Of a stretch of 64,000 nt of DNA, positions 42,084-50,260 are shown piece after piece (the first letter of the stretch is position 1; every line of letters begins with the position of its first letter). The stretch is from Rossellomorea vietnamensis. GTDB taxonomy: Bacteria > Bacillota > Bacilli > Bacillales > Bacillaceae_B. Made by a program: the position numbers and the translations under genes. Below the pieces are notes generated by a model. The model had not been told where the DNA came from. It saw only the letters and a program-made list of their open reading frames with translations, and ran no database searches. The stretch spans positions 310,001 to 374,000 of the forward strand of contig NZ_LIXZ01000001.1 in NCBI RefSeq assembly GCF_001305855.1, written 5' to 3'.

Positions 42084-43229
42084 CTATAACCCAAGATTCT
42101 TCGCAATGATCACTTTCATGATTTCATTCGTGCCGGCATAAATGCTTGCAACCGGTATATCCCGATATCGCCTGGCAATCGGGTATTCTTCCATATAGCC
42201 ATATCCACCGTGAAGCTGCATACAATCTGTGGCAATTTGACGAGCCATTTCTGTCAGCTTATACTTGGCCATGGATACCTTTGTCACCACATCCACTCCA
42301 TGCATATGCTCGGCTATCAACCCATCCAAAAAAGCTCTTCCCATTTCGATATCAGTCGCCATTTCTGCCATCTTGAATTGGGTATTCTGAAATTGACTCA
42401 CGGTCCTTCCGAAGGCTTGACGGCTCTTCACATAGTCCCTCGTAAGGGAAAACATTTCCTCTGAAGCCGTTTGGGCTGCAATCGCTACGATAAGCCTTTC
42501 CTGTTGCAGTTTATTCATCAAATATCGAAAGCCCTTGCCTTCCTCCCCGATCAGATTTTCATTAGGTACCCTGCAATCTTCAAAGATGAGTTCGGCTGTA
42601 TCCTGACAATGCAATCCGATTTTATCCAGCTTACGTCCCCTGGAAAACCCTGGAGTATCCCTTTCAATCGCCAGCAGGCTGACACCTTTATGGGGAGGGT
42701 TACAATGGGGATCCGTTTTAACGGCGACAATCACTAAATCACCATGTATACCATTGGTAATAAAGGTTTTTTGTCCATTCACAATATAATGATCTCCATC
42801 CGGGAGCGCTGTTGTTTTGATTGCAGCTAAATCAGAACCTGTGCCAGGCTCTGTCATGGCAATGGCCGTGATCATCTTTCCGCTCGCACACAAAGGGAGC
42901 CACTTCTTTTTCTGTTCATCTGTCCCATATTCCGAAATATAGGGAACTACGATATCATTATGAAGACTTATTCCGATCAACCCGGAACCCACTCTTTCCA
43001 ATTCTTCATTGATGATGACCGAAAAGCCCCAATCGACTCCGCTCCCCCCGTATTCCTCTTCAATATCCGGGCAGAGGAAGCCCTGCTTCCCCATCTTCTC
43101 CCAAAATGATCTCGGAACCATCCGGTTATGCTCCCACTCCTCATAGAAAGGATAAGCTTCCTTTTGTAGAAATTTCCGCAGAGCCAGACGAAAGATACTG
43201 TGATCTTCGGTTAAATATGGATGTTTCAT
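42084..43229 (-). CDS. Acyl-CoA dehydrogenase
   Basis: A 381-residue FAD enzyme that introduces the first double bond in beta-oxidation. Signatures: AIAMTEPGTGSDLAAIKTTA near residue 120, KTFITNG near 150, the segment FGRTVSQFQNTQFKMAEMA near 275, and QLHGGYGYMEEYPIARRYRD (with the catalytic Glu region) near 345, then YAGTNEIMK. I start at the ATG at 43229 since GAGGGAGA lies 5 bases upstream; the longer frame to 43277 lacks a ribosome site. Second gene of a beta-oxidation operon, preceded by a FadR-like box. Chain-length preference is unknown. Confidence 0.92.
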   Translation of the reverse strand: MKHPYLTEDHSIFRLALRKFLQKEAYPFYEEWEHNRMVPRSFWEKMGKQGFLCPDIEEEYGGSGVDWGFSVIINEELERVGSGLIGISLHNDIVVPYISEYGTDEQKKKWLPLCASGKMITAIAMTEPGTGSDLAAIKTTALPDGDHYIVNGQKTFITNGIHGDLVIVAVKTDPHCNPPHKGVSLLAIERDTPGFSRGRKLDKIGLHCQDTAELIFEDCRVPNENLIGEEGKGFRYLMNKLQQERLIVAIAAQTASEEMFSLTRDYVKSRQAFGRTVSQFQNTQFKMAEMATDIEMGRAFLDGLIAEHMHGVDVVTKVSMAKYKLTEMARQIATDCMQLHGGYGYMEEYPIARRYRDIPVASIYAGTNEIMKVIIAKNLGL

Positions 43230-43284
43230 ACGTCTCTCCCTCATTTCATAATGGTGGATAAAGGATAGCGCTTTCATTTAAAAA

Positions 43285-43302
43285 TGAATGAATCCGCATT
43301 CA
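43285..43302. promoter_or_regulatory. FadR-like operator upstream of the acyl-CoA dehydrogenase gene
   Basis: TGAATG-AATCCG-CATTCA is an 18-base inverted repeat very close to the Bacillus FadR consensus (TGAATGANTANTCATTCA). It lies between the SDR stop and the dehydrogenase start, so repression may act on an internal promoter. Confidence 0.55.
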
Positions 43303-43319
43303 GTTCAATACCCACTATG

Positions 43320-44087
43320 TTATTTAGGCTGCATCCTGATGGCACCGTCCAGTCGAATCGTTTCTCCATTCAACATCGGGTTTTCAAGTATACTTTTGAC
43401 CAAATGAGCATATTCAGATGGGTAACCAAGACGTTTAGGGAAAGGAACCATATTTCCAAGGGATTGCCTTGCCTCTTCCGGAAGGGTTTCAAACATAGGG
43501 GTATGAAATAATCCAGGTGCAATTGTCATAACCCTGATGCCCTCGCCCGCAAGTTCCCTGGCAATCGGGAGAGTCATTCCGACCACTCCTCCTTTGGATG
43601 CACTATAGGCCGCCTGACCGATTTGACCGTCAAATGCGGCAACAGACGCAGTATTCACGATCACACCTTTTTCTCCATGCTCATTCGCTATGTTTTGCAT
43701 CATCTTTTCTGCAGCCATGCGAATGACATTGAAGGTACCAATCAAATTCACTTCAATCACTTTGGAAAATTGATCAAGGGCATGGATGCCTTTTCTTCCC
43801 ACCACTTTTCCAGGCGGTGCAATCCCTGCACAATTCACAACTGTATTGATTCCCCCGAAAGCTTCAAGCGCTCTTTCCAGGGCTTCTTTGACACTTTCTT
43901 CACTCGTTACATCTGTTTCAACATAACCCATGGAGTCCCCGTACTCTTTTTTAAAAGCGGAGCTTCTCTCTCCATTGAGGTCAAGGATATAAACCTTTCC
44001 CCCTTCTTCCATGATTTTGCGTGCCGTCGCTTCCCCCAGTCCGGATGCTCCCCCTGTGATGACGGCAAGTGAATCTTTCATCAGCAT
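43320..44087 (-). CDS. SDR family 3-hydroxyacyl-CoA dehydrogenase-like
   Basis: 255 residues of the type II 3-hydroxyacyl-CoA dehydrogenase (HSD10-like) SDR group. [14 protein letters not shown] (cofactor), LDLNGERS after the second strand (Asp, NAD preference), NCAG (~90), Ser in [15 protein letters not shown] and Y-x3-K in YSASKGG (~162). The segment [16 protein letters not shown] is characteristic. It leads the operon with acyl-CoA dehydrogenase and thiolase, together covering steps 1, 3 and 4 of beta-oxidation; the hydratase is not here. TGGGGGAATC precedes the ATG. Confidence 0.88.
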   Translation of the reverse strand: MLMKDSLAVITGGASGLGEATARKIMEEGGKVYILDLNGERSSAFKKEYGDSMGYVETDVTSEESVKEALERALEAFGGINTVVNCAGIAPPGKVVGRKGIHALDQFSKVIEVNLIGTFNVIRMAAEKMMQNIANEHGEKGVIVNTASVAAFDGQIGQAAYSASKGGVVGMTLPIARELAGEGIRVMTIAPGLFHTPMFETLPEEARQSLGNMVPFPKRLGYPSEYAHLVKSILENPMLNGETIRLDGAIRMQPK

Positions 44088-44215
44088 TCTGATTCCCCCA
44101 TTCTGAAGCTTATAGTTTTATTCTAGCGTTCGATGCAGGAAAAAGAAATAAAGTTTTAAAAATTCCGTCAATTTATCACGAACAGATGTTATAGTTTAAA
44201 TGCCAGCACAATCCA

Positions 44216-44249
44216 TAAAAAAAACAGACTCACGAATGAGTCTGTTTTT
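44216..44249 (-). terminator. Terminator of the second cold-shock gene
   Basis: AAAAACAGACTCA and TGAGTCTGTTTTT around a CGAA loop; T run on the minus strand. Confidence 0.88.
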
Positions 44250-44267
44250 GGAGTTTGTAAAGTTAGA

Positions 44268-44468
44268 TTATGCTTTACGTACGTTAGCTGCTTGTGGTCC
44301 ACGAGCACCTTGTTCAACGTCGAAAGATACTTCTTGACCTTCGTCAAGTGATTTGAAACCTTCACCTTGGATCGCTGAGAAGTGTACGAATACGTCGTCT
44401 CCGCCTTCTACTTCGATGAATCCGAAACCTTTTTCTGCGTTAAACCATTTTACTTTACCATTTTCCAT
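44268..44468 (-). CDS. cspD: Cold-shock protein, CspD-like
   Basis: A 66-residue cold-shock domain RNA chaperone with intact KGFGFIE and VFVHFSAI motifs. It starts [14 protein letters not shown], closer to CspD of B. subtilis than the paralogue at 29583. TTAGGAGG lies about 9 bases before the ATG. Its leader shares two sequence boxes with the other csp gene. Monocistronic. Confidence 0.95.
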   Translation of the reverse strand: MENGKVKWFNAEKGFGFIEVEGGDDVFVHFSAIQGEGFKSLDEGQEVSFDVEQGARGPQAANVRKA

Positions 44469-44493
44469 GTTTGTTGCCTCCTAAAGTGCATTA

Positions 44494-44575
44494 CACACAT
44501 TGTATTACTATTCTTGCGATATCAGGTGAAAACCAAATCTTGTTCTTCCCTCGTATACCGGACAAAAATAATTCT
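44494..44575 (-). promoter_or_regulatory. Cold-shock mRNA leader elements (minus-strand copy)
   Basis: AGAATTATTTTTGTCCGG (44558-44575) lies at the presumed mRNA 5' end and the 24-base segment starting GCAAGAATAGTAATAC (44494-44517) just before the ribosome site. Both match the plus-strand csp leader with one mismatch each, while the sequence between differs, so they are probably functional RNA elements for cold regulation. Confidence 0.65.
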
Positions 44576-44580
44576 TCTAT

Positions 44581-44609
44581 AGAATAACAGTAATGAAACA
44601 AATAAGCAA
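44581..44609 (-). promoter_or_regulatory. Predicted promoter of the second cold-shock gene
   Basis: TTGCTT (44604-44609) and TATTCT (44581-44586) on the minus strand are 17 bases apart, with the same distance to the downstream leader box as in the other csp gene. Confidence 0.6.
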
Positions 44610-44808
44610 GTTCTTGAAGGTGAAGTTTTTAAAGTCAGACCTCTGACATAATTTTACTTGATCTCCTTGAAACCGTTCTTGGAAAAAGGTGCATTACACA
44701 TATTTAAATGAATGCGTTTCCTTTTTTCATTCTTCTGGTCCTTTCGATGGAACGTGATCGTTTTATGATGTTTATCACTCATGTGACACTAAAATGGAGG
44801 GTAAACTG

Positions 44809-44817
44809 TGATATAAT
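44809..44817 (+). promoter_or_regulatory. Extended -10 promoter of the 57-aa gene
   Basis: TG-A-TATAAT is a perfect extended -10 element, 25 bases before the ATG at 44843; no good -35 is seen. Between it and the csp promoter (about 44610-44808) I see only a 12-base repeat of the csp leader, TGTGTAATGCAC, near 44690. Confidence 0.55.
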
Positions 44818-44842
44818 GAGTAAATATGAAAGGGAGTGCCCA

Positions 44843-45016
44843 ATGAAATCAACAAAAAATCGGTTCAGTAATGGCTCTATGGTTACGATCAAGGAAACTG
44901 GAGAAACAGTGACAATATTAAAATGGCAATACGTTAAGAACATGAAGAGGTATTCTTATATCGTAAAGGAACATCCAGGCACATTTTATTTTGAAGAAGA
45001 ATTAGAAGTGAACTAA
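44843..45016 (+). CDS. Small hypothetical protein, 57 aa
   Basis: 57 residues from the ATG at 44843 (MKSTKNRFSNGSMVTIKE), with AAAGGGAG 8 bases upstream. The alternation of VTIKETGETVTILKW, YSYIVKEHPGTFYFEEEL suggests a small beta-barrel (SH3-like) fold. The frame is open upstream but without a ribosome site. Own promoter and terminator. No known family can be named. Confidence 0.65.
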   Translation: MKSTKNRFSNGSMVTIKETGETVTILKWQYVKNMKRYSYIVKEHPGTFYFEEELEVN

Positions 45017-45048
45017 ATACGATCATTTATTATTGATATGTTTTTGAC

Positions 45049-45083
45049 AAGGACTCTTACCCGCATTCAGCAGAGTCCTTTTT
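45049..45083 (+). terminator. Terminator of the 57-aa gene
   Basis: AAGGACTCT and AGAGTCCTT with a 14-base loop and TTTTT after it. Confidence 0.7.
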
Positions 45084-45104
45084 CAATTCTATTAACAAAA
45101 TGCA

Positions 45105-45140
45105 AAAAAAGCGTGCATCTCAGGAGATGCACGCTTTTTT
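45105..45140. terminator. Terminator of the tRNA-Val gene
   Basis: A long stem, AAAAAAGCGTGCATCTC with GAGATGCACGCTTTTTT, 8 bases past the tRNA 3' end; T runs exist in both directions. Confidence 0.88.
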
Positions 45141-45147
45141 CTATGTA

Positions 45148-45219
45148 TGACCTGTGAGGGATTCGAACCCACGACCCCTTCCCTGTCAAGGAAGTGCTCT
45201 CCCACTGAGCTAACAAGTC
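45148..45219 (-). tRNA. tRNA-Val (anticodon GAC)
   Basis: A full cloverleaf of 72 bases on the minus strand: acceptor GACTTGT/ACAGGTC (one G-U pair), D-arm GCTC/GAGC, anticodon arm CTTCC/GGAAG with loop TTGACAG, so anticodon GAC (reads GUC and GUU), T-arm GTGGG/CCCTC with loop TTCGAAT. The T-stem has a U50-U64 mismatch. Discriminator A73; CCA is not encoded. It has its own promoter and terminator. Confidence 0.93.
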
Positions 45220-45240
45220 TCGATGTAAGGTACATATTCT

Positions 45241-45268
45241 ATTATAATAAGTTTAAGGAAATTGTCAA
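45241..45268 (-). promoter_or_regulatory. Strong sigma-A promoter of tRNA-Val
   Basis: Perfect TTGACA (45263-45268) and TATAAT (45241-45246) on the minus strand, 16 bases apart, about 20 bases before the tRNA. Confidence 0.85.
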
Positions 45269-45367
45269 CGCTTTTTTCTAATGAAAAGCATTTATTCTAG
45301 ATGTCACGCATAAAAGAACATCCGTTCGCATATAATAGCAATACACTCACTTGAGAGGGGATTGCTT

Positions 45368-45610
45368 ATGATAAGGATAATAGAGAGATCGTTGGTGGAT
45401 CGATGTCCCATTGAGATCATATACATGAATTCGGAGCTGGAGTGTTCAAAAAGGAGAATACTCGTAAAAAAAGTCCAAAAGGAATATATCCTGGCCTATT
45501 GCTATTTCAGGAAGGATATTCGCAACTTCAGGATTCATGACATTTTAGCTGCTTCTCCTATCCTTTTTCATTCTGGTCGGACTCTATCAAGACCGGATTA
45601 CACTAAATAA
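45368..45610 (+). CDS. Small WYL-like domain protein
   Basis: 80 residues from the ATG at 45368 (MIRIIERSLVD), with GAGAGGGG 7 bases upstream. The layout VDRCPIEIIYMNSELECSKRRILVKKVQKEYILAYCYFRKDIRNFRIHDILAA looks like the strand pattern of a WYL domain (ligand-binding Sm-like barrel), without any DNA-binding part. Single-gene unit with a strong terminator. Role unknown. Confidence 0.65.
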   Translation: MIRIIERSLVDRCPIEIIYMNSELECSKRRILVKKVQKEYILAYCYFRKDIRNFRIHDILAASPILFHSGRTLSRPDYTK

Positions 45611-45649
45611 GAGGCTTTTAACCCATAAACGGGATAAAAGCCTCTTATT
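45606..45649. terminator. Bidirectional terminator between the WYL-like gene and TRAP permease gene
   Basis: AATAAGAGGCTTTTA and TAAAAGCCTCTTATT form a 15-bp stem with a 14-base loop that itself can pair CCC/GGG. Confidence 0.85.
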
Positions 45650-45652
45650 GTG

Positions 45653-47638
45653 TTACGCCGTTGCTCTTGTTGGTGTTTTATCTTCTCTCTTAATAAAGAA
45701 TTGAAGAGCAAGCATGATACCGAATAAAACGAGACCGATAATGTCCGACATCCCCTCAGGATAAATCAGTAATAATCCCGCTGCTACGCAGAGGAGACGT
45801 TCTATGACGAATACTCGTCGGTACCAATACCCAATCATACCTGCCCCGATCGCCATCATCCCTGTTACGGCCGTAAAGACGACCCAAAGTAATCTTGGAA
45901 TGGTTGTATCGATCATTAATAGTTCAGGTGACAGGACGAACATATAAGGTATGATAAAGGCGGCGATGGCCAATTTAGCGGAATTGACCCCTGTCCTTAT
46001 CGGTTCTCCTCCCGATACCCCGGCCGCGGCAAATGCAGCGAGTGCCACTGGAGGCGTGATATCAGCAATGATCCCGAAATAAAACACGAATAAGTGAGCC
46101 GCAAGCTCCGGTGCCCCTAATAAGATAATCGCAGGGGCAGCGATTGTGGATGTAATGACGTAGTTCGCCGTCGTCGGAGAGCCCATGCCGAGTACAATCG
46201 ACGCTATCATTGTAAATATTAATGTAAGGATCAGCTTGCCTTCTGTTGTATTGGTCAGATCTGCAGCCAGGTCCACCAGTCCATTTGCAAGGGTCAACCC
46301 TAACCCCGTTTTCGTTACAACACCGACGATCATACCGGCGGCTGCTGTCGCCACCGCTACAGACAAGGCAGTTCTGGCACCGTCAACAAGGGCATCCACA
46401 GCATCCTTGAAACCGATCCTTGTATCCTTTCGAATCGCACTGATCGCGATGGTGGCAACAATCGACCATAGCGCAGCACGCATGACGCTCATCCCGCTTA
46501 CCAACAGGATGATGACCGTCAGAATGGGAAGCAGTAAATAAATCTTTTTGAATACCTCTTTACGGTTGGGCATTTCTTCATCAGTTAATCCACGAAGACC
46601 GATACGCTTCGCTTCAAAGTGAGTCATGATCCAAATCCCGGTAAAATAAAGGATGGCAGGAATGGAGGCAGCTTTCGCAATATCCCAATAAGATATCCCT
46701 CCGATGAACTCGACCATCAGGAAAGCGGCTGCTCCCATGATCGGCGGCATCAGCTGACCACCTGTCGACGCAGCGGCCTCTACCCCACCGGCAAACTCTT
46801 TACGGTACCCAAGCTTCTTCATCATTGGGATGGTAAAGGAACCCGAGGTCACGACGTTTGCCACCGAGCTTCCACTGATCGTCCCTTGAAGGGCACTGGA
46901 GAAAATCGCAACCTTAGCTGGACCACCGACACGCTTGCCGGCTATCGATACAGCCAAATCATTAAAATATTGTCCGACGCCGGTTTTCACCAGAAATGCA
47001 CCGAACAACAGGAATAGGAAGATGAAGGTGGCTGACACATATAGCGGCGTGCCCAGTATCCCTTCACTTGTAAAGAACATCGTCTTAACGATATCGTCCC
47101 AGTCATATCCTCTATGTGCGAGGAACCCAGGCATCAATCTCCCATAATACATATACAGGATGAAGGCAGACGCAATGATCGTAATCGGTAATCCCACTGC
47201 ACGGCGCGTTGCTTCAAGTACAAGGATCATAGCAGCGAACCCGACGTAGAAATCCAGTGAGGTCATCAAGCCCACACGGCTGACGATGTCATCCTGCATG
47301 ATCGGCCAATAAGCACCGATCCCAATTGAGATGACCGAAAGAACGACGTCATACCAGGCGATCTTATCCTTCTTCAGATTCTTCTTCCGGGCAGGGAATA
47401 AGAGAAATACTAAAGAAAGGGCGAACCCTAAATGAATGGATAATAATAATTGCCTAGGGATGAATTGAAAGATGGATGCTACTAATTGAAATAATGAAAA
47501 TGCTAATAAACCGAAGAATATGATCCATTTGAAAGCCCCATGATGGAATTTTCTTATAGATGATTCGGGATCATATTTCTCAAGTAACTCTTGTTGTTGT
47601 TCTGCAGTCAATGATTCGAATTCTTTATCTTTTTCCAA
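45653..47638 (-). CDS. TRAP transporter fused permease (DctQM type)
   Basis: 661 residues with about 17-19 membrane segments. The N-terminal part is the small (4-helix) unit fused to the large (12-helix) unit. DctM-like signatures: GTISGSSVANVVTSGSFTIPMMKKLGYRKEFAGGVEAAASTGGQLMPPIMGAAAFLM near 270-325, and the repeat MIASIVLGMGSPTTANYVITSTIAAPA near 490. It uses Na+ or H+ gradients to import organic acids delivered by the TAXI binding protein. It overlaps the DUF1850 gene by 14 bases. Confidence 0.92.
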   Translation of the reverse strand: MEKDKEFESLTAEQQQELLEKYDPESSIRKFHHGAFKWIIFFGLLAFSLFQLVASIFQFIPRQLLLSIHLGFALSLVFLLFPARKKNLKKDKIAWYDVVLSVISIGIGAYWPIMQDDIVSRVGLMTSLDFYVGFAAMILVLEATRRAVGLPITIIASAFILYMYYGRLMPGFLAHRGYDWDDIVKTMFFTSEGILGTPLYVSATFIFLFLLFGAFLVKTGVGQYFNDLAVSIAGKRVGGPAKVAIFSSALQGTISGSSVANVVTSGSFTIPMMKKLGYRKEFAGGVEAAASTGGQLMPPIMGAAAFLMVEFIGGISYWDIAKAASIPAILYFTGIWIMTHFEAKRIGLRGLTDEEMPNRKEVFKKIYLLLPILTVIILLVSGMSVMRAALWSIVATIAISAIRKDTRIGFKDAVDALVDGARTALSVAVATAAAGMIVGVVTKTGLGLTLANGLVDLAADLTNTTEGKLILTLIFTMIASIVLGMGSPTTANYVITSTIAAPAIILLGAPELAAHLFVFYFGIIADITPPVALAAFAAAGVSGGEPIRTGVNSAKLAIAAFIIPYMFVLSPELLMIDTTIPRLLWVVFTAVTGMMAIGAGMIGYWYRRVFVIERLLCVAAGLLLIYPEGMSDIIGLVLFGIMLALQFFIKREDKTPTRATA

Positions 47639-48149
47639 CTACAGTCACTCCTTTCCACTGATCATAAAGTGATTGTTCCTTTAATTGAACCCGAACGACG
47701 GAACCTTTATCAAAATAGTCGGCTAAAGGATATTCCTTGCCGTCCATCACAAGGCGGTGATTGGCGACAACCTGTCCAATCCGGATATCAATGTATGGAA
47801 ACACTTTATCCATATTAGAAATTAAATATTTGCCTTCCTTTGTCACTTCAAAGGTTTCATTTCCCTCTGCATTGGCAGGCATCCCAATGGCAGTATCTTC
47901 ATAAAGTAATTGGGTTTGTTGAATTTGATTGGAAGATGTTTGATGGTAAAATTCCTCTACTTCTGATAGATGAATAGAGTGAGTATAGCGTACCGAAAAA
48001 GAATGATCGACGGGAAGTCTGAATAGGACCGGGTCCCCCGTTGAACTTCTCGGTTCTATCACTAAAAAAGTTTGTAAGGGCATAAAAAGGATGATTCCGA
48101 CACAAAGAATAAGGAGAATCGCACCCATGAATGAAAATTTCTTCATCAA
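47625..48149 (-). CDS. DUF1850-domain protein of a TAXI-TRAP operon
   Basis: 174 residues with one N-terminal membrane anchor (about 5-28) and an extracytoplasmic DUF1850 domain containing FRLPVDHSFSVRYTHSIHLSEVEEFYH. DUF1850 genes commonly sit between a TAXI-type binding protein gene and the fused permease gene, as here. The role is not established; it may assist binding-protein docking. GGGGGATTC lies before the ATG. Confidence 0.85.
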   Translation of the reverse strand: MMKKFSFMGAILLILCVGIILFMPLQTFLVIEPRSSTGDPVLFRLPVDHSFSVRYTHSIHLSEVEEFYHQTSSNQIQQTQLLYEDTAIGMPANAEGNETFEVTKEGKYLISNMDKVFPYIDIRIGQVVANHRLVMDGKEYPLADYFDKGSVVRVQLKEQSLYDQWKGVTVVGKR

Positions 48150-48211
48150 GAATCCCCCACCATTCCACTATTTGTCCGTTTTGGTAAAGGCTTGGAATTA
48201 GCTTAACCAAA

Positions 48212-48244
48212 ACAAAAGAATAGACCGTATTAAGCGGCCTATCC
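48212..48244 (-). terminator. Attenuating terminator after the TAXI binding protein gene
   Basis: GGATAGGCCG/CGGTCTATTC (two G-U pairs) followed by TTTTGTTTTGG on the minus strand, inside the operon. Partial read-through would give more binding protein than permease. Confidence 0.7.
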
Positions 48245-48268
48245 CTTCGTCCATCTTCTGGTGTGAAA

Positions 48269-49264
48269 CTATTCCATTGAAATTCCTTTTTCATCAAAGT
48301 ATTTCTTTGCACCAGGATGTAATTCGATTCCCATACCTTTAAGTCCATCTTCAGCTTTGATCAGCTTCCCTTTGGCGTGGGTGATTTTATCCGTATTTTC
48401 AAAAATGGCCTTTGTTACATCGTAGATGACATCTTCAGAAATGTCAGCGTTCGTCACAAGCATGGCACGAACGGCAACAGTCGTCACTGCCTCATCCACT
48501 TTACTGTATGTTCCAGCCGGGATTTCATCTTCTGAGTAGTAAGGATACTTCTCGATCAGCTCGCTCACTTTTCCTGACTCAACAGGTACGATCGCGATGT
48601 CTTCCGTTGCAGCCAAACCTTCAACCGCTCCAGTCGGAGTACCGGATGTGATGAATGCGGCATCGATGGTACCATCCTGGATTCCTGTCGTTGAATCATC
48701 AAATGATAGATTACGAGCTTCTAAATCATCCAGTTTGATGCCATGAACCTCAAGGATTTGAGTGGCGTTCAATAATGTACCAGAACCGGCTTCACCAACA
48801 GAAACCACTTTTCCTTTAAGATCTTCAACTGATTTGATACCTGAATCCTTGGTTGTAACGATCTGGATTGTTTCCGGATAAAGAGTCGCAATCCCTCTTG
48901 CATTTTCTACTTTGTTGTCTTTGAACATTTCTGTTCCTTCAGACGCATATGATGCAATATCCGTTTGCGTAAAAGCGATTTCAGTTTTGCCGTCTTTCAC
49001 AGCGGCCATATTCTCAGCAGATGCACCTGAAGTGGATGCGGAAGACTTGATTCCGGTTTCATCTTCAATAATCTTAGCGAATGTTCCGCCTAACGGGTAA
49101 TATGTACCCCCTGTTCCACCTGTAGCAATTCCAATGAAGTCAACCTCTTTGTTACCTTCACCATCAGATGATGAACCTCCACCTGAACCGCCGCCACATG
49201 CAGCAAGAACGACAGATAGAACTAGAAGTAGTGCAGTGCTTAGAAATAAACTGCGTTTTTTCAT
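48269..49264 (-). CDS. TAXI-family TRAP solute-binding lipoprotein
   Basis: 331 residues. A lipoprotein signal peptide ends at LAAC (Cys22), followed by a Gly/Ser linker. The TAXI fold is recognisable in IATGGTGGTYYPLGGTFAKIIE near 45-65, SASTSGASAENMAAVKDG, and VSVGEAGSGTLLNATQILEVHGI near 155-178. It captures an organic anion (glutamate or another carboxylate in studied members) for the fused permease. First gene of a three-gene operon. AGGGGGAAT lies before the ATG. Confidence 0.93.
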   Translation of the reverse strand: MKKRSLFLSTALLLVLSVVLAACGGGSGGGSSSDGEGNKEVDFIGIATGGTGGTYYPLGGTFAKIIEDETGIKSSASTSGASAENMAAVKDGKTEIAFTQTDIASYASEGTEMFKDNKVENARGIATLYPETIQIVTTKDSGIKSVEDLKGKVVSVGEAGSGTLLNATQILEVHGIKLDDLEARNLSFDDSTTGIQDGTIDAAFITSGTPTGAVEGLAATEDIAIVPVESGKVSELIEKYPYYSEDEIPAGTYSKVDEAVTTVAVRAMLVTNADISEDVIYDVTKAIFENTDKITHAKGKLIKAEDGLKGMGIELHPGAKKYFDEKGISME

Positions 49265-49496
49265 ATTCTAATTCCCCCTATTAAATTTTATACGTTAACG
49301 AAATAATTGTAACACAATCTGTAATAATCTTGTCAAATCAAATACATAAACTTTTAACATTTTTCATAAAAAACCCTTTTATGCAATTCCCATTTCATAC
49401 GGTTACCTTTATCCTGAACCCTCCAATGTATAGGAAATGTATAAAGCGGTTACAAGAATTTTCGTTCATTTCACCTGCTGTGTATATTTGTCCACA

Positions 49497-49532
49497 CAAA
49501 AAGGACTGAAGATGAATCTCTTTCTTCAGTCC
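49497..49532 (-). terminator. Terminator of the pgpA-like gene
   Basis: A 10-bp stem GGACTGAAGA/TCTTCAGTCC with T run on the minus strand. Confidence 0.85.
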
Positions 49533-49555
49533 CCCGCTGTTATATATCAGGTTCA

Positions 49556-50110
49556 TCAGCCGATTAATTCCTCGTCCTCGAACTTCAACTTATCTTCTTC
49601 GGAAATATTCTCTTCCCGGTCCCTCAGGCTATGGGCAATCCTTGAAGATGCATTTGCAGCGATGCTTGCTACAATATCATCTAAAAAGGTATGGACTCCC
49701 TTTCCGTTTTTTGTGTCCAGTTCACGGATGATGCCGATCTTATTTTTGTCAAGATGACCAAAAGTGGTCACGGCTATGCTTCCATATCCAAGTGCTGCCC
49801 CCAGTGCGATGGTTTCATCGACTCCAAACAAACCCTCATCCGTTTCCACGATCGATTGAAGAGGTTCTGAAAGCTTCTTCTCTTCAGCAAGCTGATCCAA
49901 TTCAACCCCGACCAGGATGGCATGCTGGATCTCCCGTTTTAATAAAACTTTTTTCACACTATCGATACAATCGTCCATAGTAAGCTCATGATTATATGGA
50001 TACTGCATTTCAAAGACGATTTCAGCTATATCTTCAATGGTCACTCCACGATCTTTCAATCTTTGTAGTGCAGCTTTGGTAACATCTCTTGAATGAACAG
50101 GTTTATTCAT
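49556..50110 (-). CDS. Phosphatidylglycerophosphatase A family protein (YutG-like)
   Basis: 184 residues of the PgpA family. The N-terminal half is a helical regulatory-looking segment (VTKAALQRLKDRGVTIEDIAEIVFEMQ); the C-terminal half carries VDETIALGAALGYGSIAVTTFGHLDKNKIGIIRELDTKNGKGVHTFLDDIVAS. Unlike E. coli PgpA there are no clear membrane helices, as in B. subtilis YutG. It may remove the phosphate of phosphatidylglycerophosphate in phospholipid synthesis. AGAAAGGGG precedes the ATG. Activity of Gram-positive members is not assured. Confidence 0.8.
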   Translation of the reverse strand: MNKPVHSRDVTKAALQRLKDRGVTIEDIAEIVFEMQYPYNHELTMDDCIDSVKKVLLKREIQHAILVGVELDQLAEEKKLSEPLQSIVETDEGLFGVDETIALGAALGYGSIAVTTFGHLDKNKIGIIRELDTKNGKGVHTFLDDIVASIAANASSRIAHSLRDREENISEEDKLKFEDEELIG

Positions 50111-50210
50111 TGTTATTCCCCTTTCTAAACAGCCCTGATTCTATAAAAATTATAACACTCTTTTGAATTTTCGTATTGCAATCCGCTTTTGGGAATTATG
50201 AAAGAGATTA

Positions 50211-50219
50211 TGGTACAAT
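50211..50219 (+). promoter_or_regulatory. Extended -10 promoter of yjcH
   Basis: TGG-TACAAT lies 42 bases before the yjcH ATG; the -35 region is weak. Confidence 0.45.
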
Positions 50220-50260
50220 CTTTCTGTAAACGTTAACACTGATCATAGGAGGCTATCGTC

